Below are positions 1-9,586 of a stretch of 64,000 nucleotides of DNA, one piece after another. Numbering within the stretch: the stretch's first letter is position 1; each line of letters starts with the position of its first letter. Source of the DNA: Vibrio pectenicida (GTDB taxonomy: Bacteria > Pseudomonadota > Gammaproteobacteria > Enterobacterales > Vibrionaceae); the NCBI GenBank assembly GCA_024347015.1, contig AP024889.1, positions 3,038,001-3,102,000 of the forward strand, in the 5' to 3' direction. Made by a program: the position numbers and the translations under genes. The notes beneath the pieces were generated by a model. That model had not been told where the DNA came from. It made no database searches and saw only the letters and a list, made by a program, of their open reading frames with translations.

Positions 1-1923
1 CGCTACATGGCAGATTCACACGGTACCGATGAATCAATTGCTCACAAACTAGCTCGGGTCGCCCGTATTCACTTTTCACGCCAAAAATTGGCTACATCTG
101 GGCCAAACTTACCCAATAGACAAGCACTATTTAACCGCCTCATGCGCTCAAAAGCGATAATCAAAACAATTGAGGATACAGCTAAAGCCAAAAACATCTC
201 ACTCGAAAAGGCTCGAGAAGAAGCACAGGGGATAATGGATGAAATTGCCGCAGACTTCTCATACTCAGTCATAAAAAAAAGCAATCGCATACTCAGTTGG
301 CTATGGAACCGTATTTATCAGGGTTTAAATATCAACAATGCTTCAATAGTACGTAAACTTGCTCAAGATGGCCATGAGATCGTCTATGTACCATGTCATC
401 GCAGCCACATGGATTATTTACTACTTTCTTACGTCTTGTACCAAGAGGGGATGGTCCCACCACATATTGCTGCAGGTATTAATTTAAATTTCTTTCCAGC
501 GGGCCCCATATTCCGCCGTGGGGGGGCTTTCTTTATTCGCCGTAGCTTTAAGGGTAATAAACTCTACTCAACTATCTTTCGTGAATATCTGGCTGAATTA
601 TTTTCGAAAGGATATTCGGTAGAGTATTTCAGCGAAGGAGGACGTTCACGAACAGGCCGCCTATTACAAGCCAAAACAGGAATGCTGGCCATGACAATTC
701 AAGCCATGCTTCGCGGTTTAAATCGTCCTGTTACTCTTGTGCCTGTATACATTGGCTACGAGCATGTCATGGAGGTCAGTACTTATGCTAAGGAGCTGAG
801 GGGAAAGCGTAAAGAAAAGGAGAATGCAGGTCTGGTATTGCGAACCATCCGAAAGCTACGCAACTTTGGTCAAGGTTACGTAAATTTTGGCGAGCCAATT
901 CTCTTAAATCAGTACCTCAATGATAATGTTCCACAATGGACGCAAGATATAGACCCGATAGGAAGTAATAAACCACAATGGATAAATCCTATCGTCAATG
1001 TACTTGCAAATAAAGTGATGACACATATCAACGACGCAGCTGCAACAAACGCTTTGACTCTCTGTGCCACAGCTTTGCTTGCTTCACGTCAACGCGCTCT
1101 ATCAAGAGATAGCTTGATCAAACAAGTAGATTGCTACTTAGCACTACTAAAAAATGTGCCTTATTCTTCAACCTTCACCATGCCAGATGAGGATGCTGAA
1201 GAGTTAGTTTGCCATGCCGAGTCATTAGATAAATTTGTTATTGACTCTGACAGTATGGGGGATGTGGTCTCTCTCGATCGTAACCAGTCAGTTCTGATGA
1301 CCTATTACCGCAATAATATTATCCACTTATTTGCGATTCCATCTTTGATTGCTCAGATGCTCATCCGTCATCAGAAACTGAGTTTAAAGAAAATAAAAAC
1401 TAACGTAGGATTAATTTATCCATTTTTAAAGCAAGAATTGTTTCTTAGTTTGGAAGAGGTTCAGTTAGGTGATATTACTGAGTCTTATATTGAGGAAATT
1501 GCTCGTTTGGGTTTGGTAATGGTCGATGGCAAACAAAACGTGTCGCTAAGGCAAGATAATATTCAGATGCTAATGCTACTAGGTCGTACCATTACAGAAA
1601 CCCTACAACGTTACGCAATTACACTCAACCTACTGCCTGCTTACTCTGGCCTCAACAAGGGAGATTTGGAGAAAAAGAGTCAGGAAATCGCCCAAAGATT
1701 AGGACGCCTACATGGTATCAATGCCCCTGAGTTTTTCGATAAAGGTGTGTTTACATCCATGTTTACAACTCTAAAGCAGCACGCCTATTTAGATAGCAAC
1801 GGTCACTGTGATCAAGAAAAGAGCAAAATTTTGGCTGAGCTGCTGTATTCAATGCTTTCTCCAGAGGTATGCTTAACAATAAAAGAGAGTATTTGCCAAG
1901 CCTCGGTAAATCAAACACAGTAA
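1..1923 (+). CDS. plsB: Glycerol-3-phosphate acyltransferase PlsB (5'-partial)
   Basis: PlsB transfers an acyl chain from acyl-ACP or acyl-CoA to the sn-1 position of glycerol-3-phosphate at the inner membrane, the first step of phospholipid synthesis. The reading frame is open to the window edge (two codons before the first ATG), and the 640 visible residues compare with about 800 for the family, so the N-terminus lies outside the window. The acyltransferase block HRSHMD (HX4D), the FPAG and [10 protein letters not shown] segments and the EGGRSRTGR block are all present in order. The gene ends at a TAA just before a strong hairpin and converges on ubiA. The family assignment is secure. Confidence 0.97.
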   Translation, partial: RYMADSHGTDESIAHKLARVARIHFSRQKLATSGPNLPNRQALFNRLMRSKAIIKTIEDTAKAKNISLEKAREEAQGIMDEIAADFSYSVIKKSNRILSWLWNRIYQGLNINNASIVRKLAQDGHEIVYVPCHRSHMDYLLLSYVLYQEGMVPPHIAAGINLNFFPAGPIFRRGGAFFIRRSFKGNKLYSTIFREYLAELFSKGYSVEYFSEGGRSRTGRLLQAKTGMLAMTIQAMLRGLNRPVTLVPVYIGYEHVMEVSTYAKELRGKRKEKENAGLVLRTIRKLRNFGQGYVNFGEPILLNQYLNDNVPQWTQDIDPIGSNKPQWINPIVNVLANKVMTHINDAAATNALTLCATALLASRQRALSRDSLIKQVDCYLALLKNVPYSSTFTMPDEDAEELVCHAESLDKFVIDSDSMGDVVSLDRNQSVLMTYYRNNIIHLFAIPSLIAQMLIRHQKLSLKKIKTNVGLIYPFLKQELFLSLEEVQLGDITESYIEEIARLGLVMVDGKQNVSLRQDNIQMLMLLGRTITETLQRYAITLNLLPAYSGLNKGDLEKKSQEIAQRLGRLHGINAPEFFDKGVFTSMFTTLKQHAYLDSNGHCDQEKSKILAELLYSMLSPEVCLTIKESICQASVNQTQ

Positions 1924-1945
1924 ATACTCATCTAATTAAGTGATC

Positions 1946-1977
1946 AAAGAAGGCTTCCTTAGCAGGTTGCCTTCTTT
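1946..1977. terminator. Bidirectional hairpin between plsB and ubiA
   Basis: A 9-bp perfect stem (AAAGAAGGC paired with GCCTTCTTT) sits between two convergent genes. It carries A/T-rich flanks on both sides, so it can terminate transcription from either direction. Confidence 0.8.
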
Positions 1978-1990
1978 CATTTAAAAGCCT

Positions 1991-2845
1991 TCACCAAAGC
2001 TCAATCAATAGACCCACTGTAATAGCCATACCTACATAATTGTTGTTCAAAAAAGCTCGAAAGCACTCATCACGCTGACGGTTATGGATCAGGTATTGCT
2101 GAAAAATAAACAAGCCTCCAGCCACCACCAAACCCAAGCAGTAGCTTATACCAAGTTCGTACCACCAACCCAAAGCAATCAACATCGCCATAGTAATCAA
2201 TTGCAATAGGCCAATCATTAACTTATCAAAGTGACCCAATAAAATTGCCGTTGATTTAATACCAATCTTCAGATCGTCATCTCTATCAACCATTGCATAC
2301 TGAGTGTCATACGCAATAGTCCAAACTACATTGATAGAAAAGATATACCAAACCATAACAGGCAATTCATTAGCTTGAGCTGCCCACGCCATAGGAATTG
2401 ACCAGCTAAAAGCCAACCCAAGAAATAACTGAGGGAAGTGGGTATAGCGCTTCATAAAAGGATAAATAAATGCAAGTAACAGAGCAATAAAAGAAAGTTT
2501 TATAGTGAGTGTGTTCATCGTCATTACTAATAAAAAAGACGATATAGACAACGCTATAAATAACCCTAACGCCTCTTTAGAACTCACTCGACCTGAAGGT
2601 AACGGTCTTTGGTGAGTCCGTTTCACATGACCATCTACTTTACGATCAGCAAAGTCATTAATAACGCATCCGGCTGAACGCATAAATATTACACCAAGCA
2701 TAAATACCAACAAAACCTTAAGGTCTGGTAGTCCTTGCGCTGAAACAATAAGAGCCCAAAGTGTTGGCCATAACAAAAGCAATGTTCCAATCGGCTTGTC
2801 CATACGCATGAGCTGCCAATAGGCATGTGCTCTTGCAGACATCAT
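1991..2845 (-). CDS. ubiA: 4-hydroxybenzoate octaprenyltransferase UbiA
   Basis: UbiA is an integral membrane prenyltransferase that attaches the polyprenyl chain to 4-hydroxybenzoate in ubiquinone synthesis. At 284 residues it has the usual length. Both Mg-binding aspartate motifs are visible: NDFADRKVD with the following [11 protein letters not shown] near residue 65, and [13 protein letters not shown] near residue 180. Several hydrophobic helices surround them. Two consecutive ATG codons begin the gene immediately after the ubiC stop codon, with no gap, so the two are co-transcribed and probably translationally coupled. UbiC makes its substrate. Confidence 0.97.
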   Translation of the reverse strand: MMSARAHAYWQLMRMDKPIGTLLLLWPTLWALIVSAQGLPDLKVLLVFMLGVIFMRSAGCVINDFADRKVDGHVKRTHQRPLPSGRVSSKEALGLFIALSISSFLLVMTMNTLTIKLSFIALLLAFIYPFMKRYTHFPQLFLGLAFSWSIPMAWAAQANELPVMVWYIFSINVVWTIAYDTQYAMVDRDDDLKIGIKSTAILLGHFDKLMIGLLQLITMAMLIALGWWYELGISYCLGLVVAGGLFIFQQYLIHNRQRDECFRAFLNNNYVGMAITVGLLIELW

Positions 2846-3385
2846 TTACTTTATCTCCTCATCGTATATTGGCGCACTTGGTAAAAATAACTCAGCAACT
2901 AAAATAGGCTTCTGGTTTATCCACAAACGAGATCGGCGGGCTAAGAAGTCACCATATTTAGTTATTGCCCAGCCAACCTTTAGAGCATCGCGCTTAACAT
3001 CATTCGCACTAAATATCGTCAGTCCAAGAGGCGTCTCACCTTGGTGCTCTAAATTAAATGGTTGTCCCGCCATTGATGATTGCGGAATTAGGGTTCGACC
3101 CAACACCCAAGGGCAAGAGTCTCCCTTGAGCACCACTTTTCTTAATAAACAAGGCTCTCGCTCAAGAAGCTCAACCTCTTGAACATTGAGTTTTTCAGCC
3201 CTAACAAATTTATTGTGCTGTAAATCGACACTCAATGTTTGGCAATGTTGTGCCAATAAACGCGATAGTGAGCCCTGCTCTAACAACCAATTTTTTGAAA
3301 TTTGAGTCGGAAAGTTAAATTTATCACAATCCTGCCAATTTACTTGACTAAGAGCAGATAAATAAAGCGAAGTAGATTGATTCAT
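2846..3385 (-). CDS. ubiC: Chorismate lyase UbiC
   Basis: UbiC converts chorismate to 4-hydroxybenzoate plus pyruvate in the cytoplasm, the committed step of ubiquinone synthesis. Family landmarks are WVLGRTLIP in the middle, TPLG, and the C-terminal RRSRLWI...LVAELFLPSAPIY signature. I place the start at the ATG at 3385 (179 residues, close to the 165-residue E. coli enzyme); a longer reading would need a TTG four codons upstream. No strong Shine-Dalgarno is visible before either. It heads a ubiC-ubiA operon and is divergent from the FliL-like gene. Confidence 0.95.
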   Translation of the reverse strand: MNQSTSLYLSALSQVNWQDCDKFNFPTQISKNWLLEQGSLSRLLAQHCQTLSVDLQHNKFVRAEKLNVQEVELLEREPCLLRKVVLKGDSCPWVLGRTLIPQSSMAGQPFNLEHQGETPLGLTIFSANDVKRDALKVGWAITKYGDFLARRSRLWINQKPILVAELFLPSAPIYDEEIK

Positions 3386-3546
3386 ACTAGTATTCAATAA
3401 GTAGCTTTATCGCCAGTCACTAGAGAATATGACTTTGTTGTAAGCCACTCGGTGAGTGCTCAGTACATAATTCTCAAAAAGATTTCCATTGTAACAAGAG
3501 TCAGGCGATTCTAGTATCATGATTCGAAGAAAGAAAAGACAGACAT

Positions 3547-3954
3547 ATGATTAAACGTTGCTTATTCCAATTATTTTTCACATTGAGCATATTGTCCAGC
3601 CTTCCTTTACTAGCGGAAGAATCAGGTGAAGACAAGTTAGCTTATTTTACTCTTGAGCCAGACCTCACCACTAATTTCTATACCAAGGGGAAAAAGCTCG
3701 GTTATATTCAGGTTCGCATTGATATAATGGTAGCCAATAGCACTGATTTGTCAGTAATAGAGCAGCACCAACCGCTCATACGCGATGCTGTAATAGAGCT
3801 ACTAGGTAAGCAATCTGCCGATACCATCACATCTCTGGCAGGACGCGAGGATTTACGTAAAACCTTAGTTGAGCGCTTAAATGCGATTTTATTACCCGAA
3901 ACAGGGCGTACAGTGATTGCCGATTTACTATTCACTAAGTATCTTTACCAGTAG
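3547..3954 (+). CDS. FliL-like secreted/periplasmic protein
   Basis: This 135-residue protein has an N-terminal hydrophobic signal (about residues 4-22) ending near LLAEESG. The remainder matches the FliL family pattern: a YFTLEPDLTTNF segment, the GYIQVRIDIMV strand, a helical section HQPLIRDAVIELL, and the closing FTKYLYQ. FliL proper is an inner-membrane partner of the flagellar stator. This copy stands alone outside any flagellar operon, as a FliL paralogue does in other vibrios. Its hydrophobic start looks more like a cleavable signal peptide than the FliL anchor. A role in motility is inferred from the family only. Confidence 0.8.
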   Translation: MIKRCLFQLFFTLSILSSLPLLAEESGEDKLAYFTLEPDLTTNFYTKGKKLGYIQVRIDIMVANSTDLSVIEQHQPLIRDAVIELLGKQSADTITSLAGREDLRKTLVERLNAILLPETGRTVIADLLFTKYLYQ

Positions 3955-3976
3955 CCACGAAAACTTCAGAGCAGCA

Positions 3977-4816
3977 TTAGTCACTTGACGTTTTCATTCG
4001 CTGGGAATCAACTAAGCCAAGCAGAACACCTGAAACCAAGCCAACCAAATGTGCACTGTTGGCTATTGCCATAAAAGGTTGAACAAAACCTAATACTAGC
4101 CATACCAACATAAACCCGACAATAGGCCTAGGTATGCTTAGTCCAAGGTGAGGCGCTTTGTACCCTAAGATAAAGAGATAGCCAACTAGCGCATAAACGA
4201 CTCCTGACAGGCCTCCAAAATTAGCCCCCTCCATCCAATATTGCCCAGCACCAGAAAGTGCTGCGGATACAAAAAATAGCTGGATCAATTTACCCGAGCC
4301 AAGCCTCTGTTCAATGTCCCCGCCTAGCTGCCACCACCAGAGTAAATTAAAAGCAATGTGGACAATGGAAAAATGCAATAGGGCATGGCTAATCCAACGC
4401 CACAATTGCCATTCCTGCCCCGCTAAAGCCGGGAAGTGAAGCGCCGAAAAAATCATTCGTCCCGCACCAAACTGCTGCAAGAAAAAAATCACAACGCAAA
4501 GAGCCATTACAGACAAAGTAATTGGGCCTGCTTTTGCCCTGAGCATTGATATCATTGAGGGTGACTGATAATGAAAACGATTGGTGCGGCTTTCTGCCAT
4601 ATCCCAAGATGCAGCTTGGTAGCGGCTGTCATTAGGGTTATTCAGAAAGCGTTGTAACTCTGACTCAACTTCTACTTGGTGTTGAGGATCTGCAAGCCAC
4701 AAGGAAAAGTAATCATTACCTTCTGGCATCATCTGAATATTAATTTGACGAGAAGCCATGTAATCAATAAAAGCTTGCCCCATACGAGGGCTGGAAAGTG
4801 CTGTGAGTCTTATCAT
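3977..4816 (-). CDS. glpG: Rhomboid intramembrane serine protease GlpG
   Basis: GlpG cleaves substrates within the inner membrane. The 279-residue protein has the soluble N-terminal domain (residues 1-90) followed by six membrane helices. The catalytic pair is visible: Ser204 in GGLSGVVYAL and His256 in IANSAHLVG. The oxyanion-supporting HIAFN segment lies near residue 155. It follows glpE by 11 bases on the same strand, forming the glpE-glpG pair seen in other gammaproteobacteria, here without glpR. Confidence 0.97.
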   Translation of the reverse strand: MIRLTALSSPRMGQAFIDYMASRQINIQMMPEGNDYFSLWLADPQHQVEVESELQRFLNNPNDSRYQAASWDMAESRTNRFHYQSPSMISMLRAKAGPITLSVMALCVVIFFLQQFGAGRMIFSALHFPALAGQEWQLWRWISHALLHFSIVHIAFNLLWWWQLGGDIEQRLGSGKLIQLFFVSAALSGAGQYWMEGANFGGLSGVVYALVGYLFILGYKAPHLGLSIPRPIVGFMLVWLVLGFVQPFMAIANSAHLVGLVSGVLLGLVDSQRMKTSSD

Positions 4817-4827
4817 GTTTACTACTA

Positions 4828-5151
4828 CTATAAATTAGATTCAACAGGTAACAGGGCACGTTGCCAAGCTTCAAATCCGCCATCAACACTATATACCTGC
4901 TCAAAGCCTTGATTAACTAAATATTGCGCAGCTCCCTGGCTACTGACTCCGTGGTAGCATATAACTAACACAGGCTGCTCAAACTCTACTTCATCCATAA
5001 ACTGACCCATAGTTTCATTGGTCAAGTGATAGGCCTTCTGTGGATGAGCGACAGAAAAAGACTGAAGATCGCGAATATCTACCAATCGTGTCTCGCCCTG
5101 CTCTAATAGCGCCTGAGCTCCTAGGACATCGATATGCTGAAACTGATCCAT
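4828..5151 (-). CDS. glpE: Thiosulfate sulfurtransferase GlpE
   Basis: GlpE is a single-domain rhodanese that moves a sulfane sulfur from thiosulfate to acceptors such as cyanide or thioredoxin. The 107 residues are the full family length. The active-site loop follows [14 protein letters not shown], with Cys65 as the persulfide-forming residue. The DIRDLQSF segment near residue 25 is the usual rhodanese entry motif. It is the first gene of glpE-glpG; its upstream region is the DnaA-box-rich stretch described separately. Confidence 0.96.
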   Translation of the reverse strand: MDQFQHIDVLGAQALLEQGETRLVDIRDLQSFSVAHPQKAYHLTNETMGQFMDEVEFEQPVLVICYHGVSSQGAAQYLVNQGFEQVYSVDGGFEAWQRALLPVESNL

Positions 5152-5567
5152 TTTACTGCCTCTTTTAAAACATCAATTTTGCAATCCATTGTAACCTATC
5201 CAGTGTTAAACAAGTACACTATGTCAATATGGTTATCCACTATTGATCGTTTCTTTATCGATTGTGGATAAATCTGTGGATTGCGTTGATAAGGTATCTG
5301 GCAAAGGTTCGATCCACAACATATAGTGATGATCCTTACCTTTCTGTGTGGATCATATAAATATCCCCATTCTGAAATTGGCCATGAAGCCTTTATTCAC
5401 ACGCCTTTTTTACACCAAGCGAATAAATTCATCACAGAGTTACCCACAGGAAGGTCGGCAAAATTCGATCCAGTAACCTCACCTCTAAATGATTTATTGA
5501 TCCCAAAAAAACAAAAAAGCCGAGACCTTACGATCTCAGCTAATTTAAAGTAACTGCCTATTCTTGC
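5152..5567. other. Non-coding stretch between glpE and rpoH rich in DnaA-box-like 9-mers and GATC
   Basis: This 416-base intergenic region carries no supported gene. It contains a perfect DnaA box on the minus strand (TGTGGATAA, 5263-5271) and near matches to TTATCCACA at 5233-5241 (TTATCCACT), 5275-5283 (minus), 5310-5318, 5347-5355 (minus) and 5440-5448 (TTACCCACA). There are seven GATC sites between 5245 and 5535. The glpE promoter must also lie here, and the rpoH terminator is at its far end. Whether DnaA binds is untested. Confidence 0.6.
5510..5540 (-). terminator. rpoH transcription terminator
   Basis: Reading the minus strand, GCTGAGAT pairs with GTCTCGGC around a short loop (two G-T wobbles), followed immediately by a T-rich run. 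It lies about 30 bases past the rpoH stop codon. Confidence 0.85.
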
Positions 5568-6425
5568 CTAGAAATCTCCGACAGCAACCTTAAGCTTTTT
5601 CATCGCATTCTTCTCTAACTGACGAATGCGCTCTGCAGAAACATTGTATGTTTCTGCCAGATCCTGCAGTGTTAACTTGTGATCTTCTAACCAACGAGAC
5701 CGCACGATATGCTGACTACGTTCATCAAGACTGGATAAAGCTAAGCTTAATCTGTGGTTGGTATGCGCTTCCCAATTTGCAGCTTCGACATTATCTGCCA
5801 CATCTGATGCCTTATCTTCAAGGTACAACATAGGTGCTGTATAAGAGATACCAGTATCATCATCGTCGTTTTGCATTTCGAAGGCGGCATCTTGAGCAGC
5901 AAGACGAGATTCCATTTCTCGCACTTCTGAAGGCTCAACCCCGAGCTCTTTGGCGACAGTTTCCACCTCACCATTATTAAACCACCCCAAACGCTTTTTA
6001 GATTTGCGCAAATTAAAGAAAAGCTTACGTTGGGCTTTAGTCGTTGCTATTTTCACTATACGCCAGTTACGCAAGACATATTCGTGAATTTCTGCCTTAA
6101 TCCAGTGTACCGCGAATGATACAAGACGAACACCAACTTCAGGGTTAAAACGCTTAACCGCTTTCATCAGGCCAATATTTCCTTCCTGAACTAAGTCTGC
6201 CATTGGTAGGCCATAACCAGAATAACCTCGAGCTACATGCACAACAAAACGTAAATGCGAAAGAATCAGGCCTTTAGCCGCTTCGATTTCACCGTCATAA
6301 TGTAGTCGCTCTGCAAGTTCACGTTCCTCTTCAGCAGTCAGCATGGGATAACTGTTCACTGTACGGATATAACTATCTAAACTATCTTGTGTAACTACAG
6401 CCATTGGATACGCTTGGTTAGTCAT
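5568..6425 (-). CDS. rpoH: RNA polymerase heat-shock sigma factor RpoH (sigma-32)
   Basis: RpoH directs RNA polymerase to heat-shock promoters. The 285-residue protein has the sigma-70 group regions in order: region 1.2/2 with [17 protein letters not shown] near residue 78, the RpoH-specific box QRKLFFNLR at residues 132-140, and region 4 with the helix-turn-helix ending [16 protein letters not shown]. The ATG at 6425 follows a GAGGAA sequence that overlaps an out-of-frame ATG. The gene lies downstream of ftsYEX, as in E. coli, separated by a terminator and its own promoter. Confidence 0.98.
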   Translation of the reverse strand: MTNQAYPMAVVTQDSLDSYIRTVNSYPMLTAEEERELAERLHYDGEIEAAKGLILSHLRFVVHVARGYSGYGLPMADLVQEGNIGLMKAVKRFNPEVGVRLVSFAVHWIKAEIHEYVLRNWRIVKIATTKAQRKLFFNLRKSKKRLGWFNNGEVETVAKELGVEPSEVREMESRLAAQDAAFEMQNDDDDTGISYTAPMLYLEDKASDVADNVEAANWEAHTNHRLSLALSSLDERSQHIVRSRWLEDHKLTLQDLAETYNVSAERIRQLEKNAMKKLKVAVGDF

Positions 6426-6513
6426 TCATTTCCTCATTAACACAGGATCTGGGGGTTGGTTTAAATCCACTATTTTGAATCTGATATGCGTAATATTCAA
6501 GCATATCAGAGCT

Positions 6514-6541
6514 ATTATGCATAAACCTTTCATTGATACAA
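6514..6541 (-). promoter_or_regulatory. Candidate sigma-70 promoter of rpoH
   Basis: On the minus strand TTGTAT (6541-6536) and CATAAT (6519-6514) are separated by 16 bases and point at rpoH. It sits right after the ftsX terminator. I did not find a convincing sigma-E promoter (GAACTT...TCTGA) by eye. Confidence 0.4.
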
Positions 6542-6543
6542 GT

Positions 6544-6562
6544 AAAAGGGGCACTCTGTGCC
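6544..6562 (-). terminator. Terminator of the ftsYEX operon
   Basis: On the minus strand GGCAC pairs with GTGCC around a three-base loop and is followed by CC and a run of T. It lies about 26 bases after the ftsX stop codon. Confidence 0.75.
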
Positions 6563-6587
6563 TTCCTTTTCATGAGACAGCAAGGGT

Positions 6588-7553
6588 TTAAACAGGTTCA
6601 ATTTCTTTGAGGTGACGCAGAGCTGACACCTTTGCAGCCAAGCAGCCAAGAAAAGCACCCAGCATTAATAGTAATAGGCTTTCGTCCCAACTCAAACCAA
6701 CGAGTCTAAATTGGCTATCATACAATAGGGCTAATTTTTCAACACTACTATTAAGAACAACGGTAATAATCACGGTTAAAATCCAAGCCGTCAATGCACC
6801 TAAACAACCAAACCACATACCAGAATATAAATACGGCCTCAAAATAAAACTGTTAGTTGCCCCTATCAGCTTCATGGTCTGTATTTCCTCTTTATTAGCC
6901 AGCACATTGAAACGAAGGGTATTTCCAACAATTAAAAACACCGAGCCCAACATGAGTACCGATAAAGTAATCACAATCCCACAAACAAGGTTCTTTATCG
7001 CATCAAGTCGAGTTAACCAGTCTTCGTCTAAGCGAACGTCTGTCACTTCCTCTTCTTGCGCAATTGCAGCGGCCAACTGCTTAATCTCATAATTTTCTTT
7101 AACACTGGGCGTCACTATTAATACACCCGGTAAAGCATAATCATCTAATAACGAAATAGCTTGCTCAAAACCAGAATACTGACTCAAATCCTCAAGGCCT
7201 TGCTGAGGAGATATGTATTCCACCGTAAGAACTTGATCCATACTTTCCAGTTTATCTTTCAGTACCATAACCCGAGCTTCAGGAGTCTGTTCGCGTATGT
7301 ATCCACTAACTTTAGATGGACTGGTGACATTAACAGAAGCTGCGGATAAATTCTTACCCAACACATACAATGCTGTAGGCATGGCTAGGGCCATAGAAAT
7401 CACCGCCAGCGTGAGTACATTACCTAACGGACGAGACCACATCAGAGAAAATGATGCTCTGGCCTGCTTAATATGTACCGCAAAAAAGCTATCACGCTTA
7501 ATACGGCTTTGAGCACGAACTTTTACGGCTTTCCTATTGCGTACGTTAGGCAT
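6588..7553 (-). CDS. ftsX: Cell-division ABC transporter permease FtsX
   Basis: FtsX is the membrane half of the FtsEX complex, which activates septal peptidoglycan hydrolases through EnvC. The 321 residues include a basic cytoplasmic N-terminus, a first membrane helix near residues 42-65, a periplasmic domain of about 100 residues (SKVSGYIREQ through DEDWLTRLDAIKN), and three further helices in the C-terminal FtsX domain containing NKEEIQTMKLIGAT. Its ATG lies inside the end of ftsE (8-base overlap), indicating translational coupling. Confidence 0.97.
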   Translation of the reverse strand: MPNVRNRKAVKVRAQSRIKRDSFFAVHIKQARASFSLMWSRPLGNVLTLAVISMALAMPTALYVLGKNLSAASVNVTSPSKVSGYIREQTPEARVMVLKDKLESMDQVLTVEYISPQQGLEDLSQYSGFEQAISLLDDYALPGVLIVTPSVKENYEIKQLAAAIAQEEEVTDVRLDEDWLTRLDAIKNLVCGIVITLSVLMLGSVFLIVGNTLRFNVLANKEEIQTMKLIGATNSFILRPYLYSGMWFGCLGALTAWILTVIITVVLNSSVEKLALLYDSQFRLVGLSWDESLLLLMLGAFLGCLAAKVSALRHLKEIEPV

Positions 7554-8217
7554 AATCTTCTACCTCACTAAGAAAACCCTGATTCAGCTCAAGATGGCGA
7601 TACTGAGGACGAGTATTAACTAGTCCAGTATCATGCGTGGCGAGTAATATTGTCACACCAGCACGATTAAACTCTTCAAATAACTTTACGACACGATTGG
7701 ATAAATCAGGATCCAAATTACCTGTTGGCTCATCAGCCAGAAGTAAAGTAGGACGATTGACCACCGCTCGCGCAATACCAACTCGCTGCTGTTCACCGCC
7801 AGATAACTGGCTTGGTAAACATTTGACTTTATCAAGCAAACCTGTTTTATCTAAAGCCGCTGATACCCGCCGCTTAATATCTGTTTCAGAAATAGACTCT
7901 ATACGCATCGGCAGTGCAACATTATCAAACACAGAACGATCCATTAGCAACCGATGATCTTGAAAAACGATGCCAATATTACGGCGTAGAAAAGGAATAT
8001 CTTTGCTAGGAATGCGAGTGATCTCGTGATCATTAAAACTGATTTTTCCATCGGTTGGACGCTCAATAGCACAAATCAGTTTAAGTAAGGTACTTTTACC
8101 AGCACCAGAATGGCCACCGAGAAACGCCATCTCCCCACGACGCAAGTGGAAATCAACTTTCTGCAAGGCTTGTCTACCGCCGCGATATGCTTTACTTACT
8201 TGCTTAAACTTTATCAC
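7546..8217 (-). CDS. ftsE: Cell-division ATP-binding protein FtsE
   Basis: FtsE is the cytoplasmic ATPase of FtsEX. Walker A ([10 protein letters not shown], near residue 35), the ABC signature ([15 protein letters not shown]) and Walker B ([12 protein letters not shown]) are all intact in 223 residues. The start codon is GTG at 8217, placed 8 bases after a GAGG ribosome-binding site; no in-frame ATG fits the family N-terminus MIKF. It sits between ftsY and ftsX in the conserved order ftsY-ftsE-ftsX. Confidence 0.97.
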   Translation of the reverse strand: MIKFKQVSKAYRGGRQALQKVDFHLRRGEMAFLGGHSGAGKSTLLKLICAIERPTDGKISFNDHEITRIPSKDIPFLRRNIGIVFQDHRLLMDRSVFDNVALPMRIESISETDIKRRVSAALDKTGLLDKVKCLPSQLSGGEQQRVGIARAVVNRPTLLLADEPTGNLDPDLSNRVVKLFEEFNRAGVTILLATHDTGLVNTRPQYRHLELNQGFLSEVEDYA

Positions 8218-8238
8218 TCGTCATTCCTCTTACTAAAC

Positions 8239-9378
8239 CTAATCTTCGCGGCTAAATAATGCTTCTATGAACTCCTGAGTCTCAAATGGGCGTAAATCAT
8301 CAATATTTTCTCCCACACCAATATATCGAATCGGAATCTGAAATTGATCCGCAAGAGCGAAAATAACGCCTCCTTTTGCTGTGCCGTCTAACTTAGTTAA
8401 GGCAATACCTGTCAGGGGTGCCACATCGCTAAACAGCTTTGCTTGGCTGATCGCATTCTGGCCTGTACCAGCATCCAATGTCAGCATAATTTCATGAGGT
8501 GCAGATTCATCAACTTTCTTCATTACACGAACAATTTTTCGTAACTCTTCCATCAAGTTAGCTTTATTTTGTAATCGTCCTGCCGTATCAGCAATAACTA
8601 CATCAAACCCTTTTGCTTTGGCAGACTCAATAGCATCATAAATCACCGAAGCACTATCGGCACCTGTATGCTGAGCCACAACGGGGACCTGGTTACGATC
8701 ACCCCATACTTGTAGCTGCTCGACAGCCGCGGCACGAAACGTATCTCCTGCAGCAAGCATCACTTTCTTACCTTGAGACTGAAATTGCTTCGCTAGCTTG
8801 CCAATTGTTGTCGTTTTGCCGACCCCATTGACGCCTACCATCAAAATCACATACGGTGTTTTTTCAGTATCAATCTCAAGTGGCTTTTCAACACTTGATA
8901 AAATTCCAGCCATCTCATCTTTAAGCAAGCTATACAATGCTTCACCATCTTTAAGCTCTTGACGAGAAGCCTTTTCAGTTAGATTTGCAATGATTTTTAG
9001 TGTGGTATCCATACCCACATCAGCAATCAGCAACTGCTCCTCCAGTTCCTCAAATAGCTCATCATCGATCTGCTTTCCTTTAAATAAACCAAAAAAACCA
9101 GCTCCTATGTTTGCTTTAGTACGAGCCAAACTACGTTTTAAGCGAGCAAAAAAACTTTCTGTAGGCTTTTGTTGCTCAATCACTTTATTCTCTTGTGGTG
9201 ACTCAAACTCTTCTGCTGATGGAATCTGGGTATCTTGCACAGATTCTTCAATAACCTTTACTTCTTCAACGGCTTCAGCAACGTCCTGTGACTTGTGTTG
9301 ATGGAGCGACTGGTTATCTTGCTCTTCCTCACCAAAACCAAGCCAAGAAAGTAATCCGCGTTTCTTTTTTTCCGTCAT
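8239..9378 (-). CDS. ftsY: Signal recognition particle receptor FtsY
   Basis: FtsY docks the SRP-ribosome complex at the inner membrane. The 379-residue protein has an acidic N-terminal A domain (about residues 1-80, with a membrane-targeting start rich in Lys followed by Glu/Gln), then the helical N domain and the SRP-type GTPase domain. GTP-binding motifs are present: GVNGVGKTTT, DTAGR and TKLDGTAKGG. The A domain is shorter than in E. coli (497 residues total), which is common in vibrios. It is the first gene of ftsY-ftsE-ftsX and divergent from rsmD. Confidence 0.97.
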   Translation of the reverse strand: MTEKKKRGLLSWLGFGEEEQDNQSLHQHKSQDVAEAVEEVKVIEESVQDTQIPSAEEFESPQENKVIEQQKPTESFFARLKRSLARTKANIGAGFFGLFKGKQIDDELFEELEEQLLIADVGMDTTLKIIANLTEKASRQELKDGEALYSLLKDEMAGILSSVEKPLEIDTEKTPYVILMVGVNGVGKTTTIGKLAKQFQSQGKKVMLAAGDTFRAAAVEQLQVWGDRNQVPVVAQHTGADSASVIYDAIESAKAKGFDVVIADTAGRLQNKANLMEELRKIVRVMKKVDESAPHEIMLTLDAGTGQNAISQAKLFSDVAPLTGIALTKLDGTAKGGVIFALADQFQIPIRYIGVGENIDDLRPFETQEFIEALFSRED

Positions 9379-9586
9379 CTGGGGATATCCTAGATTGTCT
9401 TAATTTACTCTGACACTTTTCATCGGGTATTGTCCCGATTACGAAAAGAAAAATGACAACAAAGTGAAAAGTTTTCAGCACCATGGTGATGGTATACACT
9501 TTGTCATCAACAAATTTGGGTTTTACTCAGCTCGAACTCACTGAGCGACTGGGTATAGTATCACTTTATTAGCGGTCAAAAAATCT

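Noticed and set aside
5233..5448. A replication origin in the glpE-rpoH interval
   Set aside because: There is no AT-rich unwinding element with oriC-type neighbours (mioC, gidA, dnaA, rctB or parAB), so only a DnaA-box cluster is claimed.
5326..5553. A 75-codon frame in the DnaA-box-rich region
   Set aside because: It runs through the rpoH terminator hairpin, lacks a ribosome-binding site and has composition unlike neighbouring proteins.
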